Assembly: GCF_905475345.1 (NCBI RefSeq)
Contig: NC_066599.1
Coordinates: forward strand, 2,192,501 to 2,256,500
Direction: 5' to 3'
DNA length: 64,000 nt
Origin: Vespula vulgaris
Lineage: Eukaryota; Arthropoda; Insecta; Hymenoptera; Vespidae
Shown here: piece by piece, positions 50,427 through 62,335 of the stretch
How the letters are laid out: each line of letters opens with the position of its first letter
How positions within the stretch are numbered: position 1 is the stretch's first letter
Position numbers and translations under genes: made by a program
Notes under the pieces: generated by a model
Database searches by the model: none
The model's input: only the letters and a program-made list of their open reading frames with translations
What the model was told of the DNA's origin: nothing

Positions 50427-51306
50427 AAGGAAGAAAGAAAAAAGAAAGAAAAGAAAAGAAAAAAAAAGGAGAGAGAGAAAAGTTCGTGGGCATTGTGTTT
50501 CGCGTACAACTTGTCGCTCTCGCCCGTTCATTGTATGCCTCTTCCTCCTCTTCCGGCGGCTCGCACCGGATTAGGTGGGCAGGCCGTGTATGAGTCACGA
50601 AATGCGCGCGCGCAATGGTTCGCACTGAAGCAAGTGAGAGAGATTTTCTAACATACGTCGGGGAGAGTCGACGCCCTAACCCACATAAATCCGTGCCATT
50701 AGTTTTGCCAGGAAAGGTCTTTTCTCGCAACAGGTACGATCTCTGAGGATCGCGAATTCGAGAGTAAGAGGCGTCCTTTTCACTTTCTTTAAAGCTTATG
50801 TACATATGTATGTGTATATATACACGTATACACATACGAGTATATATCTTTGTTCTTCATGAGAAAGAGAATAAGAGGAGGAGGAGGGAGGAAGACGAAC
50901 AAAGTCGTAAATTCTTACGTAATCGAGATATTAGATTTGTCGAGTCCGTTTGGTAATCGATGATCTATGATCTATGTATGTATGTGTGGGTTGCACCTTA
51001 TCGAAACGCGGAGAAACGTTTTACGATGCTCGTGGAAAAGCAAGGTAAGCTGTTTCCTTTGAGAAAAGCGAGTAACACGTATCTACGATTTTACGTGATA
51101 CCATGTAAGACTACGCGAAGAAAGAATTTTTGATATTTTTTTTTTTTTTTTTGGTTTTTTTTCTTCTTTTCTTTTCTTTCGCTTTCCCCTTCGATATGAT
51201 ATTGCAAAACTACGTTAATGCTTTATTTGGTCCTGACAGTTATTTCTTTAACTCGTGACGAGAAAGGAGGACCCTTATGGAGAAGAAGGAGTAGAAGAAA
51301 AAGAGG

Positions 51307-51351
51307 AAGGAGGAGGAGGAGGAGGAGGAGGAGGAGGAGGAGGAGGAGGAT
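51307..51351. repeat. (GGA)n microsatellite
   Basis: About 14 uninterrupted GGA units. Confidence 0.95.
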
Positions 51352-51611
51352 AGAAAAAGGCGCGAAGCGTGGGTGCGTAGACCGAGAGAGTCCATTATGC
51401 TTCAACTCAAGGAACGAGACAATGCTCCTCTTTCATCAAGTGCAGACCCTCTCGACTCCTCGTCCTCCTCTTTCGTCGTCCTCCTCCTCCTCCTCCTCCT
51501 CTTCATCGTATTTATCGTTGAAACGGATTCAACTATTTCTTTGATTATTCATACTCGTTCGCGTACGTCGTTTCTATCTAATAAACCATCCTTTTAAACG
51601 ATCGCATATAC

Positions 51612-51648
<37 letters not shown>

Positions 51649-52160
51649 CATAGAATAATATTATAAATGTTATAAATATTAATTATAATATTACAATTAA
51701 CGTTAACGATATAAACGAGAATAATTTCTCTTATTAAAATTCGAGAAAAGAATTCACTGACGTTATCTCCATATTTAATTTTTCTTACAAAGAATAAAAG
51801 AAAAAAAAAAGAAAAGAAAAAGAAATCAAATAAAAATTCATCCAAGTTATTAGCACTTATTTACGTATTACCATTTCATATATCACCTAACAATTCATCT
51901 ATGATTCGTATCGATTACCTCACTAACGGTCAAGAGAAAAGAGAATCTTACGACGATCTATTAGACCGTGATCTTTGATTCCATTGGTCGAAGGATATGT
52001 AGGAGAGGGTGGTCTGGAACAATGAGAAGCACTGTCAAAGCGTTTCTCGCTGAGAAGCAACTTGGTTGAGATCCGATAAGATAGGGAAGACAGTCTCTTT
52101 CTCTCTCTTTCTCTCTCTCTTTCTCTCTAATTCTCTTTCTCTTCGTCTCTTTTCTTTCAG

Positions 52161-52440
52161 TGAGGAGAGGCTCGCGCGAGTAGAGTAGTATTCATCGTTG
52201 CCGGGCAGCTCTTTACCCTTTTCACGGTGCGGCGTGTTAGAGCCATTGTGTTATCTGTCACGAGCGAGATATCCAAGGGGCCAACACACGGTTGGAACAC
52301 CGACGGCTTTCGGGGCTTCAGCAAAGAAACTAGTCGCGTCAGAGGCGTGAAAAGCCCACGCGTGGGTGGCACGAGGCAGGAAGAGAGGAGACCGAGGGTG
52401 TAGGTATTGCATGCTCGCAATCGTACCTTTCCAAAACCGA
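52161..52440. other. GC-rich block after a strong acceptor-like site
   Basis: A long pyrimidine tract ends in TTTCTTTCAG at 52160. The next bases are TGAGGAGAGG: the frame beginning with this TGA is open afterwards for 76 codons, but the other two close within nine codons. It could be an untranslated exon or chance. Confidence 0.18.
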
Positions 52441-52462
52441 TGACTTTACGAATAACGATGAC

Positions 52463-52555
52463 CAAGATGATGAAGAAGACGAAGATGATGAAGATGATGA
52501 AGATGATGAAGATGAAGAATAAGAATAAGATGAAGAATAAGAATAAGAATAAGAA
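52463..52555. repeat. GAT/GAA trinucleotide and AAGAAT repeat
   Basis: GATGAA units that decay into AAGAATAAGA units; reads as Met/Lys on +. Confidence 0.9.
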
Positions 52556-53091
52556 GGTGTCGAGAGTGAATGCCAACGTATGTTTCAACGCATATACGAT
52601 GCTCGCTGTAATAAAGAGCCGTGCGTCGATCAAAATGATCGACGCATTAATGCACCGATCGGAGCTGACATTTTCCGCCTAGACGATTACAAAGTTTCTT
52701 ACACGAGCAAAAATCCTTTCTTTTCGTTCCGATGGATATCTAACTATATTCGAGCCAAGAAAAAGTATATATGTATATATGTGTGTGTGTGTGTGTGTGT
52801 ACTTATGTATTTATACGTAGATGTATATGTATGTACAAGATTTCGAAATGGAAGCTCGTCCACTATCGGAATTCGCACGTTCTACGCGCCAGGATTAGAT
52901 TTTTTTTTTCTTACAGAGCTATCTCTATTACTTACTTAGTTACTTACTTACTTACGTCGATGTTACTCCGAGTACGTTTGGAGAAATTATACTGTACGGA
53001 AATGTCAACGAACGACTCGGCGAGATCGCGAATAAAGTGTGTTTACATTTCAATCGTCCTAGAGATTCGTACGTATAATTGTGTACATTAT

Positions 53092-53111
53092 CTACGTAAG
53101 TACTTACGTAG
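53092..53111. repeat. Perfect 20-base palindrome with GTAAGTACTTAC core
   Basis: CTACGTAAGTACTTACGTAG, outside any simple repeat. The same 12-base core occurs at 22356, 29825, 40550 and 40583. Confidence 0.8.
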
Positions 53112-53711
53112 GTATGTTTGTAGTTACCCTCTCTCTCTCTCTCTCTCTCTCTTTTACCCCTCCTCCGAAATTCAATGACCTACATACTTGTCGTATGAAA
53201 AATAAAAAGAAAGAAAGAAAGAAAAAAAAAAGAAAAAAAAGGAAACAAGAAGAGAAAGAGAGAGAAGAAAAAAGTAAAAAGAATAGAACATAAATACGAT
53301 CTGGCCGTCTTAGAGCGTTGGCATTGTACAACGTTTCATTCAATTAATGATTCAATGATATACGATTAAATATCGAATAACTATCGTCTATCTATCGCCT
53401 ACGATCGATCTATCGACACAAGATAATTTTCCTTTTGCTAATATGTCCAACATAATGTTTCAGAACTAGAGCGAGAAAGGATAGGATAATTATCGTTACC
53501 AGCAAAATATTCGATGCAAATCATTTTCCTAACGTTTCCTCGCTCTCTCGGAACGATAATCGATTTCACGGCTGGCACGCACGTAAGTGAGAAAAGGAGA
53601 TGGATATATATGTACATATATACGCATATGTGTATGTGTATGTGTATGTGTATGTACATGTTGCTAGCAAAACGGAGTATACGAAGGGAGGAGTAGTTGA
53701 CTACCTACGTA

Positions 53712-53776
53712 GATAGATCTATTTATCTATCTATCTATCTATCTTTCTATCTATCTATTTAACTATCTATCTATCT
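53712..53776. repeat. (TATC)n microsatellite
   Basis: About 14 TATC-type units with TTTC and TTTAAC interruptions. Confidence 0.95.
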
Positions 53777-54661
53777 AGTCGCGTCGGTTCATCTACCTAC
53801 TTCTACCTACCAACCCACCTACCCACCTATTCGTTCTTCGGTCTATCTCAAACCTGTGCGACTCGATGCAAATCACTTCTTCTTCGTCGCTATTCCTTCC
53901 CCTAATTCTATTGTTTCGCTCCTCGCCGCATTTGGTATACCTATAATCTCTAAAACACACTTCCTCGTAATAATATCGAACGTAATCAAGTGGCACAGAT
54001 AATGATTTTATATCGGAGCTCGTATCTACGAGATTCGATGAAGACTTTTTCGAATTATTATTAACAATAAAAGAAGTTCACGAACGAAAGGAAAGAAGTA
54101 CAAAAAGAAACGAGGGAAGAAGAGAAAGATTTATCCGCGGGGATCGATCGAAAAGTTTAAAAAAAAATAATAATAAAAAAGGAGTACATTGTATGTATAT
54201 ATAATTATAAATAATAATCATAAATTGGTTACACCTGTCTAACACGTACTTAGTTTCATGCGCGAGTCTAAATAATTTGTAGACCCACGCTCGCGCGCGC
54301 TTCCCTTTGTCTTGGCGACGTCAAATTGTTAGGGAAAAAAGAGAAGGAAAAAGATAAGGAAAGAAAAAGAAAAATAAAAAGAAAGAAAGAAAGAAAGAAG
54401 GAAGGAAGGAAGGAAAAAAAGAAAAAAGAGAAAAAAAAGGCCCTGTAACACTTGCAACAATAATCGTAGTCTTCGACTAGAAGCCTATATACGACGACAA
54501 CGACTACGTCTACGTCTACAACTACAACTTGCGACTATAGTTTTTCTCATAACGATTAATCCGTGAACAATGCGTTGCGCCATGACAATTAGCGACAACA
54601 CTTTTACCGTCCTCCTCTTGGCTTCTCGTCGAGAAAGAACGAACGTCGCGTGAGCGCCGCG

Positions 54662-54690
54662 CGCAAAGCGCGTGCCTACCGTGCTTTGCG
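54662..54690. repeat. GC-rich hairpin
   Basis: CGCAAAGCGCG, seven-base loop, CGTGCTTTGCG: an 11-bp stem with one G-T wobble. It is too short for a microRNA precursor, and no tRNA features surround it. Confidence 0.45.
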
Positions 54691-54968
54691 TATGTGGAGC
54701 ATGGGATCACTATTGTCTATTGTGTGCCTGGTCTATTGCCAGTTGTCGGGTCATGGTCGTGATCCAAAGATTTTATGAATCCGAATTTGGACTCTTTTTC
54801 GAACGAACTGAATTTTTTCCTTTCAATTCTGCCCTAATTGAACGAAAAGAGAAGAAAAAAAAAGAAGAGAAAAAAAAAAGATGATAAATAATTTATTATT
54901 AACAGACGATAATAAATGATAATTCATCCTGGTGATATTAATTTTTTAACGTTCTAATCATCATCATC

Positions 54969-54999
<31 letters not shown>

Positions 55000-55447
55000 A
55001 CCTTGCAATTATCATCACCATCATCATCATCATCATTATTATTATAAAATAGTACTGAGAGAAGGGAGGAAAGAGTCGCAAATACTTTTATCTCATGGCG
55101 GTAAAAGCGAAAGGATAAAGAGAGGATCGAAAGAGAAAAGAGAGCAAGAAATAAAATAAAGAAAAAGAAAGAGAAAAAGATAGAGAGAGAAAAAAGAGAG
55201 AGATAGTCCAAGTCGAAGGGCAGAGGGCTCTCGATCGGTGAATCTCGAGGGCGAAGGCGAAGGCGTCGGAACGGTCGCCCGCAGTGCCGCTGACTATTTA
55301 TCATAAGATCGATCGGTATCTCGAAACGATACCGGTCGGATCGGAGCCGTATCGATTCTTCTAAGGGCTTCAATTAACGTTATTAAAGCACCATTAATCT
55401 CCAGGTCGACACGCCGGCATGCCAGGCACGCCGTGTCCAGATCTTTT

Positions 55448-55505
55448 TCCTCCTCCTCCTCCTCCCCCTCCTCCTCCTCCCCCTCCTCCTCCTCCACCAC
55501 CTTCC
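55448..55505. repeat. (CCT)n microsatellite
   Basis: CCT units with CCC interruptions, read as poly-Pro or poly-Glu/Gly by the ORFs there. Confidence 0.9.
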
Positions 55506-55959
55506 TCCTTTTCTCTCTTCTTCGCTGACCAATCTTGCAATAGACCGATGCAATTAGATATCGGTATGAAAGGAATGGATTTAGAAGAACAAAAAAAACA
55601 GGAGAATAGAAAAACTTTGAAATATCTATCTTCTACTTTTCCGTCATGAATTTACACTACGAAGTTGTACTATGAATTTTTTACGAATAACCTAATGAAA
55701 TAAAAAAAAAAAAGAATAGAAAGAAAATGATGATAATCCATAAATTATAAATCGTCGAAAGAAGAAGACATTGTAATGTCGGGAATAATTATAATCGTAA
55801 TCATCATCGATGATGACAATGATGATAATGACGACGATAGAAGGATCTCTATTCGTTGTAATAATATAATAAAACGTTGGATGCTACGGGTCACCATCTA
55901 GTTCTATCTTTCTCTTAGTGATATGTAAAGTCCGTTGTAAGCGCATACACACGTTCTGG

Positions 55960-56165
55960 AGCCGCGCTAATGAAGTAGACCAGACACCGTGGGGCAAGAA
56001 GCTGAGCCCGGTACTGTGCACTACCGGGGCGTGGCCGCATACATGAATACGAAAAACGTGGGCCCCTCTCGCGCGCTTATTCGAGTCTGTCAGAAACGCC
56101 GGGTGTAAAGCTTTCTTCGCTCAACGCATTTCTCCTCTGCATGGCGTGGCGTCGATCGGCTGAAG
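55960..56165. promoter_or_regulatory. GC-rich block with hairpin
   Basis: CCCGGTA, eight-base loop, TACCGGG near 56007-56028. The rest is complex, CpG-rich sequence; all frames close within about 30 codons. Confidence 0.22.
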
Positions 56166-56232
56166 AAAAACGTAGGTGGTCCGCATTTAAGCGTCGAGAG
56201 AGTTAACTGAGAATATCTAAAGAAACTGCTCG

Positions 56233-56312
56233 ACTCAGTCAGTCAGTCAGTCAGTCAGTCAGTCAGTCAGTCAGTCAGTCAGTCAGTCAGTCAGTCAGTC
56301 ATTCAGTCAGTC
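56233..56312. repeat. (CAGT)n microsatellite, about 19 units
   Basis: Nearly perfect TCAG units; one ATTC interruption near the end. Confidence 0.95.
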
Positions 56313-56691
56313 TTTTTACAAGATTTCGGAGAAGTATTCAGACATGTCGGTTTAACGATCTTTTTAAGATAATTTTTCAATCGTTCAAAGATATAAAACT
56401 ATCCGCAATTATGGACTTGCTAAGATGAGAAAGAAAGAGAGAGAATACTGTGTAAGTTTGAACAATAAGATTGCTTTTTTCTTTCTCTTACATATATACA
56501 CAATCGAATCTAGTAATTTTTTATTTTGTATTCACAAGTTTAACCCTTTCGACGTTCTCGTTTTCAAGCAAATTATGAAAATTTCTTTTTACCAGTTAAC
56601 TACCTACCTACCTACCAACCTACCTACCTATCTATCTATCTACCTACTAACGTTTTAGTCGACGTATCATCGCGACAGGTCGCACGGGTTG

Positions 56692-56916
56692 CTAGGTAGA
56701 GAACTCGTGCTCAACGGCCGAGAAGTTCCGTTTTCCATCGAGCGGCCGCGGCACGTAAAAGAAACCGCTAGCTTGTGCAGCGAAGGATGCATCTGGCGCG
56801 AGGTCCCGTCTCGTCCTTGTCGATTCCGTCGCCGGAAACGTAGCCTCTTCCCCTTCTCTTATATCTACTTCCGCCACTACTAAAGACTCCTCGAGCGAGT
56901 AAAAGTAACGTTCCAT
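56692..56916 (-). CDS. Unspliced ORF of 74 residues with a Gly-Lys-Arg motif, doubtful
   Basis: ATG-started, with a TAG in frame nine bases upstream. Acidic first half, then FFYVPRPLDGKR at about residues 51-62. Gly-Lys-Arg is the classic amidation and cleavage signal of neuropeptide precursors, but there is no signal peptide at the N-terminus, and the block is GC-rich, which lengthens chance frames. Probably not a gene on its own; a downstream exon with a missing leader cannot be excluded. Confidence 0.13.
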   Translation of the reverse strand: MERYFYSLEESLVVAEVDIREGEEATFPATESTRTRRDLAPDASFAAQASGFFYVPRPLDGKRNFSAVEHEFST

Positions 56917-57187
56917 TTGAATCTACTCTATCAATGTATATATCCTACGATCGTGTGATCTACTTTCCCTTTCTTTTCCTTTTTTTTTCTCAACCCAACA
57001 CCTTCAAATCGACCATTTTAATCGATAATATTAATTTAGTAAAAGTTATACGTATCTTTTTCTTTTTTATTCGTACGATTTTTTTTTTTCCATATCGATG
57101 ATATTTTATATAATTTGTACGAGTGCTCGAAATACGAATGAAGATTAAGACGATTATCGAAAATAAGAATAAGATGAAGAGAACGAA

Positions 57188-57314
57188 GATGATTTTGTAT
57201 GGATGCTCGTAACGTATCTTTGGAATAGTCGAGAGCTATTGCATATAATGATTCAAAAATAAGATACAGACGAGAAGAGAAACGATGTTACAAATGCGAA
57301 AGGATTAAAATTGG
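57188..57314. repeat. Diverged direct duplication, copy A
   Basis: About 127 bases align to 57563-57690 with scattered substitutions and small indels; shared words include ATAATGATTCAAAAATAAGA and ATGCGAAAGG. The words GTATGGATGCTCGTAAC here and GTATGGGTGCTCACAAC there correspond. A weaker third match (GTACGAGTGCTCGAAAT) starts at about 57117. Confidence 0.7.
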
Positions 57315-57443
57315 AAATCGATAAAACTAATGTTCCAAATGTTCGAACTGTAAAAAAATAATAAAAAAGATTCCACTTTTTTTTCTCCAACTTTAAATAA
57401 AATAATAAAAAATATATACTATAATGATAGTATAAAATATAAT

Positions 57444-57452
<9 letters not shown>

Positions 57453-57487
<35 letters not shown>
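57453..57487. repeat. (TA)n microsatellite
   Basis: TA units between the two copies of the 57.2/57.6 kb duplication. Confidence 0.9.
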
Positions 57488-57492
<5 letters not shown>

Positions 57493-57562
57493 AATATAAT
57501 GATAAAAAAATATATTTTTTTTGTATTCATATGATATTTAATTTTTTCTATATCGATGATAC

Positions 57563-57690
57563 GATGACTTTGTATGGGTGCTCACAACCTATCCTTGGAA
57601 TACTTGAGAGCTACTGCAAATAATGATTCAAAAATAAGATGAAGACGAAGAGAAGGAAGGCGATGTTAAATGCGAAAGGGTTGGAGTGGG
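57563..57690. repeat. Diverged direct duplication, copy B
   Basis: Lies 375 bases after copy A. Both copies are preceded by a T-rich run and the word TATCGATGATA. Between them are an A/T-rich stretch and a TA microsatellite. Copy B leads directly into a GC-richer block. Confidence 0.7.
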
Positions 57691-57905
57691 AGAGAGAGCA
57701 AGACAAGGAGGAATCAGGATCGGCATGGGCAGAGAACCGTGCACCAGGCAGCCTCGTCGACATCCTGCCTTCGCCAGGATTGCGACACTCCTTCGTGGAC
57801 TCATGAACGGGGAACACATCGCGAGCTCGAGAGCGGAAGCAGATCTTGCGCAATCGACCGCCCATTGTCTCGGGATCCTCCGCTCCTGGGTCGCCTTCGA
57901 CGTCT
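57690..57905. other. GC-rich block open in several frames
   Basis: Starts where copy B of the local duplication ends and stops at a TTC microsatellite. Two + frames and a minus frame are open at once, so coding is not supported. Confidence 0.2.
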
Positions 57906-57909
57906 CCTT

Positions 57910-57974
57910 CGTACTCTTCTTCTTCTTCTTCTTCTTCTTCTTCTTCTTCTTTTTCTTCTACTTCGTCTTCGTCT
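57910..57974. repeat. (TTC)n microsatellite
   Basis: About 12 perfect TTC units, then TAC/GTC variants. Confidence 0.95.
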
Positions 57975-58379
57975 TCTTAGACACAACGAGAAACTCAGGA
58001 TGGAATTAGGACTCTATTATTTCAATAAGTAGACTCTCACTGATAAAATAAAATCAACGAAGATCGATACATCAACAGGAACCGTCGCGTAGAAAAAAAT
58101 CCAACGAATCCATCCAATCGATTATTATTTTTTGTTAATATATATGTTTAATATTATTAACAGAAATCTCTCGATTTCTAAATCTTATAAGTAAATAATT
58201 ATAATCATTGAAGATATATATATATATAGATGTATGATATAGAAATTCAAGAAATATCTGTTTGTACGAAATAAATAGTCTCTCAAGATAATTATGAATT
58301 TTCCATAGCAAACAAAAAAGAAAGGAAAATAATAAAAACCCCCATCATCGGTATGATCGAAATAAGTCTCATTCGTGTC

Positions 58380-58425
58380 CCGGATGACTCACTCCTCTAT
58401 TTCCATTAATCGCAGGTGAGAGGCA
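58380..58425 (+). promoter_or_regulatory. Possible recursive splice site
   Basis: A pyrimidine-leaning stretch, a branch-like TTAAT, then CGCAG joined directly to GTGAGA (AG ends 58415, GT at 58416). An acceptor fused to a donor is the known layout of ratchet points in long insect introns. Only one candidate was noticed. Confidence 0.15.
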
Positions 58426-59717
58426 GCGTTGCTGCGGTATGGACTAAATAAAAAAGATAAAAAAAGAAGAAGAAAAAAGAAATAAAAAAATAAAAAAACC
58501 TACATTCTTCTATCCATAGAGAAGAGTCAGAAAGGTGCGAAGGTGCATCGTCGAGATTACCACATCGTTTCCTCCACGCACCATTTTGTAGCGTTCGCAC
58601 GTGTTAAACGTTACTAGCTCGCGAGCTCCGAGTAAAACGCACGCGCCCATACACATACATACATGCATATATACGTACATATATACGAACATATATACGT
58701 CGTACATACATGCATACATGGTTAAATACGTACGTAACTATATAGGTACGTGGGACGTGCCTCCGACGCGACGGTAGAAAAGCTGTGCATGAGAAACCTA
58801 TGAATCATCCTGCGGGGTAACTCGTACGAGATCCTAAAGATCGTAGAAACGAGATAGATAGATAGATCAACGAACGACTAATTTCGGAAGATCGATATAA
58901 AATCCATTTTTTTATTTGTTAAGAAAAAAAAAAACATACGAACGTACACGTGCACGCATACGTACACACGCGTGCAGATACGTTCTCTTTCTCTCTCTTT
59001 CTCTCTTTTTTTTTTCTTCCTTTCCTTCTTTCTCTTTTACGTGCTTAAAATTATCGTATTTCTTAACGAATCGATCGAAAGTTAACGCTAATGCTATCAC
59101 CTTTAAACATTTAACTCACGAATCGGTACACTTGCCTTTCCAAACGAATAATAATCGTACATGTTTTTTCCACGATCGTAGATCGTATGTACGTACTTAC
59201 CCACTACTATGTACTATGTTAAACTAGGTAGTATGTCTTCTTTCTACGTGACGAACGCGTTTCCCAGTTTCATCGCTTTGATTTTTCAATGATCGCTTTC
59301 TCCGACCTGTTCTTTTCTATAAATACCCTTATAGAAAACGTTAATTGCGTTAAGAATATACGATGGGATCGCTAGCCACATTACCATCTACACTATTAAA
59401 TCGAATTAAACCATTTCCCGTCACCGGAATGGAAATAGTTTCCGACAAACGATGCTTACGAGCTTCGATCGTACGAGAAACAACCCGAACAAAACGGAAT
59501 TGAAAATACAAAACTCGATATAAGATATATAATATAAGATCGCCAAGAGCGAGGTAGGAGTATGAACACAAAAAAAGAATTGAATTAAAAAAAAAAAAAA
59601 AGAAAAAGGAAAGAAAAGAGAGAGAAAGGAAAAAAGAAACAAAAAAAAAAGAGAAAAAGAAAAGGAAAAAAAAAATTGTTGGCCGGACCACACGCGAGTG
59701 CAAAGTATCAATCTGAT

Positions 59718-59785
59718 GGAAGGAAAGAAGGAAGGAAGGAAGGAAGGAAGGAAGGAAGGAAGGAAGGAAGGAAGGACGGAAGGAA
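59718..59785. repeat. (GGAA)n microsatellite
   Basis: About 15 GGAA units with one GGAC, followed by GGGAAAGA units. Confidence 0.95.
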
Positions 59786-60916
59786 GAAGGGAAAGAGGGA
59801 GGGAAAGAGGGAGGAAAGGAGTAGGAGGAAAAAAGGGAAGGATTCGAATGGTGGAGGTGCGCGTGTGCACAAGCGCATTTATATTAACCCCCGTTATAGT
59901 GAAAGAGAGAAGGAGAAAGAGAGAGATAAAGAAGAAGAGAGAGAAAAAGAAAGAGAGAGAGAGAGAGAGGGAATGAGGAGGATCCCAAGATCGCGTTCGC
60001 GAGGGCAAAGACGATTCTATTTATGCGCGCAACCGACGGTGTCCCGAGGTTAATGTGATGATATTACTCACGGGATATACTTACCCACCTTAAGTCGATT
60101 AGCACGGGAGAATCCGGGACGAGTTTTGCGGTCGAAAGCGAGCATAGCAAAAGAGAAAGAGAGGATATATCTTAAGAGAAGGAGGGAGGTTGCCCGACGA
60201 GGAGGGTGGCCGTGAAAGGAAAAGGGACAAAGAGGACGAAACTAGTTTCTCTCCTCTTTCGCAGGATATCTGGACCTTTAACCGCTCATCTAGCAGTGCC
60301 AGGGATTCCACCGACCCTTTCCCTTCTTCTTTCTTCTCCCTTCCTTCCACTCCACCCCTCTCCTCTTTTCTCTTTCTACATTAACGCGACAGAGAAGTCA
60401 GGAGTTCCTTCTCTCCCTATCGGCGATCTACCTGTGCTGACTTTTTAAAGTCTCATCCCTTTTTTAAATATAATAATAACAACGATAAAAAAAAAGAAGG
60501 AAGAGAGACACGAATTCGCGATAAAACGATTCGGAAACTAAAGATTTGCTATCGTATTTCCGTAGAGTTATTATAAAATCGATAGGTCGAGATATGATTC
60601 TTTCGAGATAAAATTGTTTTAATGATATTAATGTACGTAGAGACGTGTATATGTATTTACGCGTTTAAAGCTCTAACTTGACTCTCTCTTTTTTTATGAT
60701 CATGTAAAAATGGATTATCGAAGTTACTTGTCGTTCCTCGTAAGTAAAAAAAAAGAAAAGAAAATATAGAAAAGAAAGAAATGATATATAGATCTAATCG
60801 TGATCTATCCTTTTGAAAACTTATTGTGCATTTTCTTTATAAAACTCGTGCAATTCGTTCTGTACTTTCGAATGGTTCAAAAACTTTTCGGATAGAAGAA
60901 TTACTCGCTCGTATTC

Positions 60917-60919
<3 letters not shown>

Positions 60920-60967
<48 letters not shown>
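60920..60967. repeat. (AT)n microsatellite
   Basis: About 24 uninterrupted units. Confidence 0.95.
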
Positions 60968-60968
<1 letters not shown>

Positions 60969-61125
60969 CGCGTGAGTATGCAAATGAGGAAAGGGTTTAC
61001 AAGAGCCTCCGGTCGAATCGATATAAGATTCAACGACGACAACAACGAAACTTATGTGCTTTGATATAAATCACAATATCGACAAGAATCGATCGTGTCC
61101 AACGAGAATGCACGATATACATATA

Positions 61126-61129
61126 TACA

Positions 61130-61159
<30 letters not shown>
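61126..61159. repeat. (CATA)n microsatellite
   Basis: About eight CATA units. Confidence 0.95.
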
Positions 61160-61160
<1 letters not shown>

Positions 61161-61354
61161 GTATATATTTGTCGTTGGCATTAAGAATAAATTCGCGTTA
61201 TATCGTCGCTTGTCATCGTCGCATGAATTTCAAGGTTAGACGAAGGTGTCGAATATTATTTCGCGTATGCACCTACCCGTTTGCGTCAAAATGCTATGCA
61301 AAGCCTTGCTACTTTGCATAAAGTGACCTGAATCGGATTTAAGGCAGCCTTTTC

Positions 61355-61357
<3 letters not shown>

Positions 61358-61397
<40 letters not shown>

Positions 61398-61409
61398 TCT
61401 TCTTTTCTT

Positions 61410-61450
<41 letters not shown>
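61358..61450. repeat. Inverted CT ... GA microsatellite pair
   Basis: A (CT)n tract at 61358-61400 is followed after a ten-base gap by a (GA)n tract to 61450. The two arms can pair for roughly 35-40 bases with few interruptions. Confidence 0.7.
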
Positions 61451-62282
61451 TTCGTGCTCCTTCGTGTCCCGACAGCGCCAGAAATATAGTTATAAATATT
61501 TCTCTGTCAAAATAAAGAACGCTGGTGCGGCACCGCAAATCCCCCTCAGGACGCATTAATTCTCGCGAGGAGAGATCCTCGTGCGCTCCCGTTCGCCGAA
61601 AAAAAAGGAAGAGAGAAAAAAAATCAAGAATAAAAGGAATATTCCGTCGAGCTTATTAGCGATAATCGTCTTTCAAACAAAGGATAGAACAATTTCAAAG
61701 CGAAAGTTATTTTCTTCGAGCTTTTTTCCCCCGTCTCTTCCTCTATCTATCCGTCCTTCTTTTTCCTTTATTTTTTATTTCATAACTAAAAAAAAAAAGA
61801 AAAAAAAAGAAAAAAAAATTAAAGCGCTCGTTGCTCGAATACTCGAAAATAATATAAAAGTTAATAAAAAACGACCTCTTTCCTTCCTTTCTACTAATCG
61901 ATATAAGATAAAAAAAAAAGAGAGAGAATAAAAAATAAATTATCCATTCAATTTCATCTACTCGTCGGATTGCGTTCGCTCCGTGTTTTACCTTTCTTCT
62001 TCTTTTTTCTCCCTCTCGCCACTTCTTCTCTTAGAGAGAAATTCTAATTTTCTTTATTGTCGAGTATGCCCGGCTACCTATACAATCGATTCTTAAAATT
62101 TCAACACCCTCTGTAATAACGCTGAAAGGATTATTATTCCTGACTCGTCCGTAAACGAATTTCAAAAAAACACAAATCCCGTCTAATCCTGAATAACGTT
62201 GAGCGTTAGAGAAAGAAAAGAAGAGATGGAAAAGAGAAGAAAAGAGAAGAGAAGAGAAGAGAAGAGAAGAATACTAGACGAA

Positions 62283-62335
<53 letters not shown>

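Noticed and set aside
54522..54710. Minus-strand 62-codon frame over the GC hairpin
   Set aside because: Starts at GTG, CpG-driven openness, no splice signal.
56233..56312. CAGT array considered as a CRISPR or telomeric array
   Set aside because: It is a plain four-base repeat without spacers, and insect telomeres are TTAGG-type.
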